This document shows, piece by piece, positions 22,545 to 33,332 of a stretch of DNA of 60,000 bases. Both the position numbers and the translations under genes were made by a program. The notes beneath the pieces were generated by a model. It saw only the letters and a list, made by a program, of their open reading frames with translations, was not told the origin of the DNA and ran no database searches. Location of the stretch: assembly GCA_963170055.1 (NCBI GenBank), contig CAUJGJ010000397.1, positions 11,161,801 to 11,221,800 of the forward strand, in the 5' to 3' direction. This stretch comes from Halisarca cf. caerulea. Its lineage: Eukaryota; Porifera; Demospongiae; Chondrillida; Halisarcidae. Numbering within the stretch: the stretch's first letter is position 1; each line of letters opens with the position of its first letter.

Positions 22545-23827
22545 TGTGGGCGTGGGCGCAATCTGAATCAATCACAAAACAGATCCAACAGGTGCAATAT
22601 TTTGTAAACTGTCCCTAGGACAAACCTAGTATTAACTCTAAGGAATACAATCCAAAATAAACGTTCGTCCGTTCTTTACAGAGAATCATTCATGGATGAG
22701 TCTAATCGAAAATGGCCGTTGCCCGTTATTTGAGGTCATGTATAGTTTAAGGTGTCTATGGTAGCGTTATACCCTTGACATCACTCTACTGAGCGGCGTA
22801 AACTTGTACGCAAAGGGATATGCCATTGGAAGAATTATAAGAACACTAAGCAAACTCTGACTATAGTGTCTTTTGTGTTACTTGTCAAATGGATGACTTT
22901 ACACATGTTAGTGAGGATATGTATTAAAGGGGAATTGACATCAAAATTTTTGACATCCTTCTGATGTTACTAAACAATACAGTATACTTTAAAAAAGCTT
23001 AAAACAAGTATTCAAACTTGCTTGCGATCATTATTCGACTTATACGGCGACCTTAAAATTCCGCCTCTCAAGCGCCATGTTTTATTGCTGTTGCGACGTC
23101 AGCAAACATCATTGGTAGCATTCTGCTGGTTGTTTGTATGGAAGCACTTTATAACTGTAAAGAATGGCATGAATAAGACGTTTTTAGTGACAAACAGCAC
23201 ACATTATTGCAATCACTTAGAAGGAGTGATTTGAGCATACCTTCGTGTTTGTGCCAAAAACTACCCTAAATGTGCTGCTTTTAGTGGCCATAAATGCAAT
23301 ATGTCACCATTTTCATAAAAGTGAGTTTTAAATTTCCGTACATTGCTGATCACACATACTTTCAAGCAGTCTTTCTTGGTGACAGTACTGCCCAAAGCTT
23401 TGATAGGTATGATTCACTGTTAAAAATATGTTGCGAGGATCACACTATTTAATGTTCACTCCTAGGTTGTGATCACTCAATCCATCGTGGTGATTGGAAG
23501 CAGGGGTGAGCGTCACCCAGATATTAGTAATCGATGTGATCCTCCCCTCCCGTCTCTGTACATCTTATTGGCCAACGAAACAGCACAAGAATAGTGGCAA
23601 TTTTGAGTTACAATCCAGAATGTACGATGATAATAGTAGCCCTAAAGATAGTAAGGTTGAGCGTTATTGTATTTGGTCCGGGATTTGCTCTTGATGCTAG
23701 CTATGTTTGCTCAGTAATTGTCCTAAACAATAATGACACTCTCCTAGCATTATTGTTAATACAGTAGACTAGTATTGCATATAGGCTATTAGAATAATAG
23801 CGCACTCGGAGTAAATCGGGGGAAATG
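22545..23827. other. No recognisable gene
   Basis: Only short frames; no domain, TIR or repeat assigned. Confidence 0.4.
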
Positions 23828-23888
23828 CAGGGGCGGATCCAGGATTGGTCAGAGGGCGGCTGGACTGTTTCCCCTGGATCCACCCCTG
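23828..23888. mobile_element. 61 bp hAT-type terminal palindrome
   Basis: Begins CAGGGGCGGATCCAGGATT and ends CCCCTGGATCCACCCCTG: two facing hAT-like termini with about 25 bases between them. The same terminus closes the hAT at 11720. The direct repeat AAATG borders both sides. This looks like an extreme internal deletion, leaving only the two ends. Confidence 0.75.
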
Positions 23889-24055
23889 AAATGGCTGCCC
23901 TGAGTGGGCTGCTTTGCTGTCTTTTGAAGTTGACCGTTTTTGAAGATTTTTTTCAGCCAACAAAAGTGCAGGTATGGTATTAGTGGGCAAGATACTGAAT
24001 ACTTACTTCAGGTAATACATTTTCAACTATTTAGCCTGAATGGAATTGTCATTAA

Positions 24056-24849
24056 CCCTCCTACCCTCCCCATACAATGACTTGCAGTTCACCTAAGTCT
24101 TTCTTGTGGATTGTATCTCAGTCATCTTATACAGAATAGCTACGTGTGAGGTACCATTTTCTTGCTCGAATAGCGGAGATTTTTGTGATTGCAACATATA
24201 GTTGATATTTTGATAAATTATTGCGCAATTGCTCGAAAACAACAAATATGACATTGCGCAATTTCATTTTCGTACTTGCGCAATTTTCGTAGACTGAACC
24301 CAGCTACGTACTACAACGAAAATGGTATCGTCTGAAAGCTGAGTTCACGATCTACAAGATGAGCTAAGAAGTGAAAGCATACGTCGAACAAGGAGTAAGT
24401 TATGCTTCGATAATCATTTGTGACTAATGTTTGAAAATTTCAAACCTGCGAATTTGGAATTCTTAACCTTATTTCTCTCGTAGGCAGTGAATAACTAAAG
24501 TATGAGTAGTTTTATACTTTTGTTTGTGTTCTTAGGTCGTCCAGCTCTTTGATAGAACTTGATTCGTCTGCCAAAGTTTTCGTGTAGAAGCCATTTTATA
24601 TCAGTTATGCGGAATTCTACGGAAATATACAGAGATTTTTTGCGATGATCGCAAATGTTCTACAAGCACTGATTCGAAGGCGGCTGAAGCACTAATGCAA
24701 CTTTAATTGCATGATTTTACTAGCTGGCCGAAATCTTCATAAAGCAAGCTTCCTTTTGATACCATACACTTTATAATAGCGGTTTTCATACTTCCTACGA
24801 AAATTAAAACTTTTGGGGTCAAATGTGGGTCCAGTGGAGGGTAGGAGGG
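24056..24849. mobile_element. piggyBac-like MITE with TTAA duplication
   Basis: TTAA (24052-24055) is followed by CCCTCCTACCCTCC; the right end is the exact inverse followed by TTAA (24850-24853). TTAA target duplication and a CCC start are piggyBac hallmarks. The 794 bp interior has no coding frame. The TIR differs from that of the coding piggyBac at 34998-37326, so it belongs to another family. Confidence 0.8.
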
Positions 24850-24878
24850 TTAAACTGACTCGTTAAGTAAGCAACTAA

Positions 24879-25619
24879 TACCCTGTTTACACTAGCCCAG
24901 TTGAGGTGGAAAAACCACGAGAACCTGGGCCAAATCCAGATTCTGTGGTTTTGCTGGCCCAGTTCATACTGATATTTTGGCCAACAGGACCTGGGCCATT
25001 GGTAATAGTATTCATGGCTGAGTAATCATTCACAATCAGGAATATGATTACTCATGCAATAAAGAACACATCCTTTACTACAGAGCAAGAAATGACTGAT
25101 CCATTTTGTCATAGAACGGTATAGGTTTCTCCTATTAGTGTTGAAGCCTGTATCTCCTCATCAGACCATGGCCATATGGAAATACGCCTAAATACCTCAT
25201 CATCATTCCAACTAGACATTAATTCCAAGTTTAGTAACACTGCGTAGATTTGAACCTTTATCTAGATGGTCAGGAGCAAGAGGAAAGTCTAGAGGACCAA
25301 GAAGAAAGTCTAGTAAATTGGCCAAGTTCTAACCGAAAGCATAGCTATAACTACCTCTCTGTTGTTATTGATCCCTTTATTATTAGTAAGATCTTTTAGG
25401 TCACAAAGAAAAAGTCTGGAAAGTCATAAAGATGTGAGACTCTTGCTCTGACCTGTTTATACTGGTTATTTTCTGATGGGCCAACTGGGCCAACTGGACC
25501 TAGCCCACTTGTTGTTGGCCCAGTCCCTGTTTATATTAAGAATTACAACCTCTAGGGACTTGACTAATGAGGTCATAACTGGGCTGGCCCACTAAAACTG
25601 GACTGGTGTAAATGGGGTA
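24879..25619. mobile_element. PIF/Harbinger-like MITE with TAA duplication
   Basis: Left end TACCCTGTTTACACTAGCCC; right end, inverted, TACCCCATTTACACCAGTCC. It is flanked by TAA on both sides (24876-24878, 25620-25622), matching the TWA target of Harbinger elements. Both ends carry dense CTGGGCC/GGCCCAG words (subterminal repeats). No coding frame. The right end of a relative is at 44287. Confidence 0.8.
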
Positions 25620-25818
25620 TAAGTTGCAACCTGATAGATTGACCATAGCAAGTATCGGGTTATTTCAGCATTTCTTTGCAGACAGATGTGTTTGAGTGAG
25701 CGTCAAACCATGAAATTTAGTTTGTGCTTAAATATTCTTACCTTAAAAGACCACCTGTTTATAGAGACCCTGTATGATGATCCATGGGTCACTACAGTGA
25801 TACTGCTCCTCTGTATAA

Positions 25819-25895
25819 GGATCACCTGCCCACAAAGACTATAAAAATTTAGTACTAGTAGTAGTAGTAGGATCACCTGCCCACAAAGACTATAA
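25819..25895 (+). repeat. 51 bp tandem duplication with TAG repeats
   Basis: GATCACCTGCCCACAAAGAC occurs twice (about 25820 and 25871), with AAAAATTTAG and TAG trinucleotides between. The second unit is interrupted by element E4, so the first unit is a natural empty site. Confidence 0.85.
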
Positions 25896-26181
25896 CAAGT
25901 AATTCGAGTTATAAACTCGTGGGGGCTGCCGCCCCACGCACTCGAATCACTTGTAAAGCATTGGAGTGTAAGTGCACAGCTGAACATTCATAGAACATAC
26001 TGTTTATTGTAACTGAACGATTGTTTTGAAAACAATTGCCATATTTGGCAATTGTTTTCAAAACAATTCCCATATTTGGCAATTGTTTTCAAAACAATTC
26101 CTCTCACTCCTTCCTGTATAAATTCATACTTCTCTATTACTATTATATAAATTCTCTATTATAAGACTTTTCTTCAAATCC

Positions 26182-26220
<39 letters not shown>

Positions 26221-26285
26221 CGGACGAGCGTTACACACCGGAAGTCCAAATGAAAACAATATAGGGGCTGCCACAGGCAGCCCCT
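25896..26285 (+). mobile_element. Hairpin-ended element E4 (family 1), complete
   Basis: End A from 25896, internal palindromes, TA array at about 26186-26220, and end B hairpin 26263-26285. Left flank ACTATAA and right flank AAAAATTTAG; the adjacent duplicate unit has ACTATAAAAATTTAG uninterrupted. Insertion therefore added the element plus two A residues. Confidence 0.92.
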
Positions 26286-26292
26286 AAAAATT

Positions 26293-26326
<34 letters not shown>

Positions 26327-26328
26327 TT
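26293..26328. repeat. TAG trinucleotide microsatellite
   Basis: About ten TAG/AGT units directly right of E4; continuous with the repeats of the neighbouring tandem unit. Confidence 0.9.
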
Positions 26329-26329
26329 T

Positions 26330-27074
26330 TTTTCAAACAGGGCTATCCCATCAGCAACTGCTGGTTTTAACAGGGAACCCTGGAGGCCCTTGAGTGGTCG
26401 TTATAGACAGGTTTCACTGTATGTTCTGTACTGGATAATTGCGTGATTTGATTGAACCTTCCACTTATTTATCTGTTATCCTTTCTTGTGGAAGAGGAAC
26501 CTTGCAAGTCTTTTCTGTACGATAATGCTAAACTTTATATCGTCTGTTACATACGTAGCACGTTTCAGGCCTGCATCTTGTCGGGACATTTCAGAGAATA
26601 TAGTTATCTTGCTAGCTAAACCATATTATTGAAGAAAAGACAGTGTGCAATCTCCCAAAATACAGTTCCTAGCCTCTAAAATTGCCAAAAAATTGTGTCC
26701 GTTTTCCTGCTATTTTGTCATGACGTCACTCAGCATCATATTATGTGATGTCCAGATCATATTATGTGATAGTCCAGATACTCCACTTATTCGCCAAACA
26801 AAGATGTTTCTATGAGATACAGCATCTCTATCGTTCTCTCCAGTGCAACTACTAACCAGCATAGCTTAGAATCAATGGCCTTACCACTTGTAAAATGTTT
26901 CTGATGGCCTGCTATGATTTATACAATCATTTCATCCTGGAACCTAGTTAGTACTCTCCAAGGCTGCTTAATTTTCTTTATAGACTTGCCAAAAAAATGG
27001 CAGCCTAGTCTAACTGCTAGTCCTGTACTTTTCCTCCAACCAAAGAGGAAAAATTTCGTCCCACCCATGAGGAA
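26330..27074. other. No recognisable gene
   Basis: Contains a short tandem duplication of ATCATATTATGTGAT near 26737-26775 but no recognised gene or element. Confidence 0.4.
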
Positions 27075-27310
27075 CAAGTAGTTCGAGTTAAAAACTCGTG
27101 GAGGCTGCTGCCCCACACACTTGAATTACTTGCAAAATATTGAAGGGTAAGTGCACAGCTGATACTTTCATTGAACATACTGTTTATTGTAACTGGACGA
27201 TTATTTTGAAAACAATTGCCATATTTGGACATTGTTTAGAAAACAATTCCTATAACTCATCCCTATTACTTTTATATAAATTCTCTTTTATAAGACTTTT
27301 GTTGAAATCC

Positions 27311-27351
<41 letters not shown>
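27075..27351 (+). mobile_element. Hairpin-ended element E5 (family 1), left part
   Basis: End A, subterminal block and degenerate internal palindrome, then a TA array at which homology stops (27314-27351). A diverged right part appears at about 30498-30565 (CGGACAAGCATTCCGC, AAGTCCAAATGTAAACAAT), beyond the REL LINE, also next to a TA run. The simplest reading is that the LINE inserted in the TA array. Confidence 0.7.
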
Positions 27352-27354
<3 letters not shown>

Positions 27355-30300
27355 CATTATTAAGCAATTATGATGCATACAAAAAAAAATACAACAGCCC
27401 TAGGGGCAGTGTAACCAAAGATGACTAAATAAAAGGATCATTGACAGCAGAGCCTAAGATTGCTACAGAGTTAAATCTTTGAATAGTTACACTAATTGTT
27501 TGACATAAATGATGAAAAGATTGGGGATCAGCAGTCTTCAAACGAATACGATGTGCCAATTCCTTGAGGAAGGACATTGCACAATCACCAAAAACTCCCA
27601 ACGTTTCAAATCCGATTGGCACAAAAAGTGAGATTGGGCAATTTCATGGTAGAGAGTGTTCTTTCTGCTCTCTGCCTGGTTGGCAATCTTGGCCGCTCCA
27701 GAGGCAGCAGATGGGATATATGAAGGAGCGAGAGTGTCCCAGCACGTGACATCCCAGGCAAGGGATTGGCCTCTCTTCCAAGGAATCACTGTGACACCAT
27801 CCGCTCGCTTGCCATCCGATCGGCAGAGACCCACTGGCTCCAACATAGATGGAATGTTTGCTGCTGCCAGAGCTCTCTTAACAATGTCATTTAAAGCAGC
27901 GTGGCGAGGATGGCGGCCAGTGCTCTTCCTACAACTCAGTCCATGTGTTCCTGAGCTGTCCACATGAACACCACACCCGGTACATGGATGAGGGGTACAA
28001 AGGGGTAAACCAAGCCGCAAACCAACTGCCACTCTAACAGCATCATCTTCCATTCGCAGTCCAAGAGAAGATGCAGGCATGGCAGTAAGCCAAGCACCTG
28101 ACTCTTTTCTCTGAACTGCTAACAATCTGGCCCTGGATCTGGGGTCTTGAGCTGAGTGCTCCAGCAAGGCAGATAAGGAGGCCTCCACCAAGGGTGTGTC
28201 CCAAGCCTTTTGACGGGAAATGGATGGACCTGTGGGTGGATCTACATTATGGCCTGCTCTCCAGTGATCAAGCACCACAGACTGGTGGTGGATTGGGGTC
28301 TCTCTCAAGGGTGATGGAAGGATCAGTTTGGCAATTTGGGAGCTGCCCGCAGCAGAAGCCAGAAAGGCGGAAGGTGCAAGCCTGGCAAAACTCCTAATGC
28401 CTAAACCACCAGCCAAAATCGGGAGGGAGGCCCGGGTCCAAGCATGGTCATCCAATTGAACATTGCAGATTGACTCCAACAACTTTCTTTGGAGACGGTC
28501 CAAGTTGTTTAAAATGGCAGACTCAAAACACGGTGCTGTACGAAGTACATAGAGTGCCTTTGGTAGGCTAAATGCATTCCTTAACAAGAGAAGGGCATCT
28601 TGAGAATGCAGAAGGGACAATCTCTCTCCCATGGTCTTCAATGCATCATACTTTGACTGCAGGACACTGTCAATGGAGGGTAAATCACCAATCGGGGATC
28701 CTAAAAGGCAAGCATTGGATGGTTCAACCCAGCGGAAGTGGGGTGAAAGTGACCTAAAGGTGCTGACAGTTGAAGGGTCACTGCAGACAATCTCTGTCTT
28801 GCTGTGATTCAAAACCAGCCCAAGATCATTTGCCACTGCTTCAAGAACCCTGAGATCCTGCATGACTTCCGCACAACTGCCTCCCAGAGTGCCATCATCC
28901 AGATAAAACAGCTTGAATTTTGATTGCAACCGAACCAACATGGAGTGAATAGACAAACTGAACAGGAGAGGGCCAAGAGGATCTCCCTGTTGAGCCCCTT
29001 CAGATGAGTTAATGATGCCTTTCCCAAAGTAAAGGAAAGATGGGATGGCATAAGCTGAATGCACCAGTGGGTAGATTTCAGGGGCATACTGAAGACAAGC
29101 TTGCAACATCTTATCTCTCTTCTGATGCTGTTGAACGCATTGAAGAAATCCACTTTTAGCAGGAGATGGTCATCCGGCATGTTGTGGAGGTAGGTACGGG
29201 CAGCATGGACTGCTGCCTCTGCACCCATGCTAATGCCAAATCCAAGCTGGAGAGGAGCCAGCAAGTTCCCCATGGCATCCCGAAGGGTATGACTGACACA
29301 TTTAGCTACAAGACGACGCAAGGTACATCCGACAGCAATTGGTCTGACACCACCATCAGCCTTACTCAAAGCAACCAGGGAAGCACCAAAGAAGAAAGGC
29401 TTTGCTGAGTCCAGAACTCCTCCCTTAATGACAAAATTGACGAAAGCTGTGAGGGAATGGACCAAAAGAGCAGAACCTGCACCATTCCTTACTGAGATGA
29501 GGTCTTTAAGGTGTTGTGGCCAGAGGCCATCAGGACCCCCCCGCAGACCCAGCCGGGAAGGACTGGATTGATTTGATAACATCCGAGGTAGATAGCTCCG
29601 CTGGATTGCAGGAACCTGGAGTGGGTTTTGGGGGCATGGATAACATCGAGTGTGGTGGTGGATGTTTCTGGCTCAAAAGGGCGAAGGTATTCTCATTAGT
29701 TGGTGTAAAGGATTCATTACTGCTCACTATTCTCACCGCTCCTCCAAAATCTCCTTCCTCAAGTTTGGCAGCTACATGAGCTGCCAGATTCTTCAGTGGA
29801 TCTTTTGCAGGTTTGAAAGCCACAGAATCCGACTGAGCGGGGTCTCTCTCTTCTCTAACAGCCTTTATGACAGAACTTGTTAGGTTACGCCTGTGACCAC
29901 CCCTCGCTGGGGCGTGTAGGCATCTCCGACTAAATAGGAATAGACGTTCCCAAGCTTTGGCGCTGTTCTCACTTGATACGTTGTTTAAAATCTCTGATAG
30001 TTTGGTTGCGGTGACATCTCGGGCAGAGCGCGGCACTCTTGCGAGGATTTTAACACCTGGACGGCCTGGATTTATGGCAGAGGACTCACGGAATTGTGGC
30101 GCGTCTATTATCCCCGATGTTGGTTGAGAACTGCAGCCTGGGTCACCAACAGAAAGCGGCCGCATAGGAGCAACTCCTGAGCCTGAACATCTGTTAGAGA
30201 AAGGGCCGTGGATTTTAACGTTCCCATCCGAACGCAAGGGACAATCTCTCTCACAGCTCGAACAAATACCTCTGACAGCTTATGATCCAGCCTTAGGCAT

Positions 30301-30490
30301 GATCGGGAAGACGCCAGATTCGTAAAGGAAATCTAAGAGACTTTGCTTGAGGATGGTAAAATTCTTCTGAGTATTGGATAAGTCTTCTAGTAATTGAAGG
30401 TTCCAAATCGATCCTGTAAATCCTCTCACAAAGACAAAAATCACAAATGACCAAATCGCCATCAATCCGCCATTTTTTTATCCGGGGTGT
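27352..30490 (-). mobile_element. REL-endonuclease LINE, nearly full length, in a TA array
   Basis: Minus-strand non-LTR retrotransposon. Its 5' end is near 30480 (reading AAAATGGCGGATTGATGGCG) and its 3' end at about 27352, beside TA repeats on both sides. 5' region: a short frame with CDFCLCERIY, a possible zinc knuckle, around 30440. Coding region described separately. The 3' untranslated part is about 70 bp with an A-rich tract. Confidence 0.8.
27425..30237 (-). pseudogene. LINE RT with C-terminal CCHC and REL endonuclease, frameshifted
   Basis: Reading right to left: an N-terminal linker (30237-29530), then after a frame change the RT fingers (GPDGLWPQHLKDL, GGVRPIAVGCTLRRL, LQLGFGISMGAEAAVH, LKVDFFNAFNSI with the first catalytic Asp). 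After a second frame change at about 29110 come SSEGAQQGDPLGPLLFSL and LFYLDDGTLGG (YLDD box). The C-terminal part has a CCHC finger (CTGCGVHVDSSGTHGLSC), GRHPRHAALNDIV, then the restriction-like endonuclease (KRADGVTVIPW, LAWDVTCWDTLAPSY). A final shift near 27620 leads to IGFETLGVFGDCAMSFL. The fused C-terminal endonuclease places it in the R2/R4/HERO/NeSL-type group, which are site-selective. Three frameshifts make it inactive. The piece at 3819-4330 is a relative. Confidence 0.88.
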
Positions 30491-30732
30491 ATTATGTGTA
30501 TATATATATATATCGGACAAGCATTCCGCACTGAAAGTCCAAATGTAAACAATAAAAGTTTTCCTTGTGGAGGTAAAATACGGGGCTAGTGGCTAGACTA
30601 AATGGCAGCCGGGCATGTGAACACAGGACATACATATACATAATCTGAGTTTATGCAAATTGCTTGGACAACCTAAAATTTGCATGGGCTACCAAATATT
30701 TTTACCAAGTTGCCCAATGGACAGCTTGAAAG

Positions 30733-30788
30733 AAGTAATTCCAGTAAAAAACCCATGGGGCTGCCGCCCCTTGTCCCAAATTACTTGC
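30733..30788 (+). repeat. Degenerate family 1 end A
   Basis: GAAGTAATTCCAGT, CATGGGGCTGCCGCCCC and the closing AAATTACTTG keep the end A layout with several mismatches. No attached body recognised. Confidence 0.6.
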
Positions 30789-31151
30789 GAATATAATGGT
30801 TCATCTCTGCAACAATGGTACCAGGTTTACGAAGAAGTGTTATCCTTCAGCTTTGTATTTCTTGCCTTCGTTGCAACTTCGCTGCATTTTGGCAGTTTCA
30901 GGATAAAACCATGGCTTTTCGATTTCCCTATAATTTATCAACTAATAGGTGCGGTGTCTCGGTCTTCTCCACAGCGATCGTCTCAATACCGTGGCTTGAT
31001 AGGGATGAAGAAGCTAAAATAGAGCTACGATTGATGCTTCCATATGCATAACTTGATCGATACGAAGCATACGAATCGGGTGCATGTTTGCGCTAACTCA
31101 CTGGGCTCGTCTGCGTTCCTCGCACCTCAATCGATACCAAATGACGAAGAA

Positions 31152-31213
31152 CAAGCGATTCGAGTTTAAAAAACTTGTGGGCCACCTACGGCCCTGGGAA
31201 CTCGAATCGCTTG
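31152..31213 (+). repeat. Family 2 end A hairpin
   Basis: CAAGCGATTCGAGT pairs with ACTCGAATCGCTTG around a GTGGGCCACC core. It is followed by GGAAATCG as in the family 2 body, then unrelated sequence. Confidence 0.75.
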
Positions 31214-31407
31214 GAAATCGGCGTTATTGACTAAAATAATATACTATTCAGTCCTTACATAAACTACATATTCCCATGGGAATGGTACTTAACAGTGTGT
31301 ATAGATATCTTGTAGGGGACATTGTATATATATTACATACACGTCGTTTTAACTCTTAACAACAATTAATTAGAGTCATAAGATCCCTTATCGATGACAT
31401 GCAGGTC

Positions 31408-31557
31408 TTGTATAAATTCATACTTCTCTACTATTATATAAATTCTCTATTATAAAACTTTTTTTCAAATCTATATTATATATATATATATATCGGACGA
31501 GCGTTACACACCGGAAGTCCAAATGAAAACAATATGGGGCTGCCTGTGGCAGCCCCT
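31408..31557 (+). mobile_element. Family 1 element E6, end B half
   Basis: Starts TGTATAAATTCATACTTCTC, then a TA array, CGGACGAGCGTTACACACCG and end B (GGGGCTGCC-TGT-GGCAGCCCC) at 31557. End A of family 1 is missing; the nearest upstream end A (31152) is of family 2. Confidence 0.8.
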
Positions 31558-31710
31558 AAAAATACTGTTCTAGCAGTAAAAGTTGATGTCCGCATATCTA
31601 GAAGTCCTTTAATAGGGATAAAACTAGTATCAAATCGAAGAGTACAGTCAACTGCATAAGGTATTTATGAGCAGAAACTTTATAACCCCAAATGACATAT
31701 ATATAACCAA

Positions 31711-31962
31711 CAAGTAATTCGAGTTAAAAACTCGTGGGGGCTGCCGCCCCACACACTCGAATTACTTGCAAAACATTGAAGGGTTAGTGCACAGCTGAAC
31801 ATTCATTGAACATACTGTTTATTGTAACTGGACGATTGTTTTGAAAACAATTGCCATATTTGGCAATTGTTTTCAAAACAATTCTTATAACTCATTTCTG
31901 TATAAATTCATACTTCTCTATTACTATTATATAAATTCTCTATTATAAGACTTTTCTTCAAA

Positions 31963-32006
<44 letters not shown>

Positions 32007-32067
32007 CGAGCGTTACACACCGGAAGTCCAAATGAAAACAATATAGGGGCTGCCTGCGGCAGCCCCT
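31711..32067 (+). mobile_element. Hairpin-ended element E7 (family 1), complete
   Basis: 357 bp with end A, palindrome, TA array and end B. It lies inside R1 copy 2: its right flank AAAAATGTACTTTTCCAC continues R1, and R1 copy 3 shows the empty form at 22181-22201 (reverse orientation, five T residues). Left flank AA, right flank AAAAA. Confidence 0.9.
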
Positions 32068-32930
32068 AAAAATGTACTTTTCCACTGTAAAATAGTGGAA
32101 ATTAAACCATAAAAATGCTTGTATCTTTTGTGTACCTGGTTATATGTTCTCTGCTCAGAATAAACGAATGTACAAGGGTACTTTGAAATAGTTTTTGCAG
32201 TCTCCATTGCAAAGAAGGGCCATCTAGACGTGCGGATTCTACAATCTTTTTGAGACAAGTTCAAAGTCGCCATTTTAATGAGACATCATTGATGACGTTG
32301 CTTATCATTCCAAAATGGTCGTTCATGAAAATTTGCTATGTTTCTGTTATGGAATTGATATCAAACTTAGTTTTGTTGTTTTTTTTAGTTTCTCTAAGCG
32401 AAGGAAGACACTAAATCTTTGATTCTGATTAATCGATCTTTGTTTGTGAATGATTATGGGTGAGTTACAGCCGCACATTTAACTGATCTTTGTATTATTT
32501 TATGGTGAAATCCTCTCACCATCACTATTAATAGGGTAATTCTTGGTATTGTCATATGTTTCTGATATTGTTTGCATGCTTTAGTCCAATATTTAGTCGT
32601 CAGGTAGTGAATACCTTTGCACGTTGGTTCTTGATTGCAATATTTGTGTACACAAATTGTCCATATGTAGTATTTGATACTTTTAATCACCATATACATC
32701 TTTTAAAAGCTTTCAAAAGACGGATTTGGCGGCACAAAAGTTCGAATTGTAACTTCTGCAATATGCAAGCATTTCCCGCTAGAGACAGAGATTATGCAAC
32801 TTGTGATGACACATGTGACATTTTCCTAAGAGGTAGTCATGACGTATATGAAATAGGTGATTAATTCCCTACATTCCCATACGTTGTCACCTAAAATCCC
32901 CTCATTCTGAAATACACTGTAATGCCCCTG
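32068..32930 (-). mobile_element. R1 repeat copy 2, reverse orientation
   Basis: Matches R1 copy 1 across 8027-8802 and continues past the TA where pogo is inserted there. The CAGGGG terminus is at 32930. The other end is interrupted by E7 and lost further left. Confidence 0.75.
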
Positions 32931-33332
32931 TGTGAGCGACTCAAGGGACGATGGTGAACGCTGATGAAGAGGAATGACAACGACATTAAGTACCTCCTTA
33001 CCATAATTATGACTTGCTGTATCCTGCACATTTGTGAGAATCAGAACGATTCATGTTAGGATGAATGGCTTGTAAGAAGTATTGACTCAGAGGATTCTTC
33101 CACGACTCCATCCTCAAGCAGCTCAGCAAGTAAATACTTCAGGGCAGAGTGGGACAGCAATTCGCGATGCACTTCGTGATTATTTTGACACACTGTAATG
33201 ATTAATAACACTAATTTACAACACAAATTAATATAATAATATGCATTAATCTTTAAAATGTTATGAATATAAAAGTTTGATTTAAAAAATATAACAGTGC
33301 CTAATAGTTTAATATTATATAAACATGCATGA
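32931..33332. other. No recognisable gene
   Basis: AT-rich, short frames only; probably the 3' side of the element carrying the SANT pseudogene. Confidence 0.35.

Noticed and set aside
28194..28397. Plus-strand frames across the REL LINE
   Set aside because: Shadows of the minus-strand reverse transcriptase, which has clear domain motifs.
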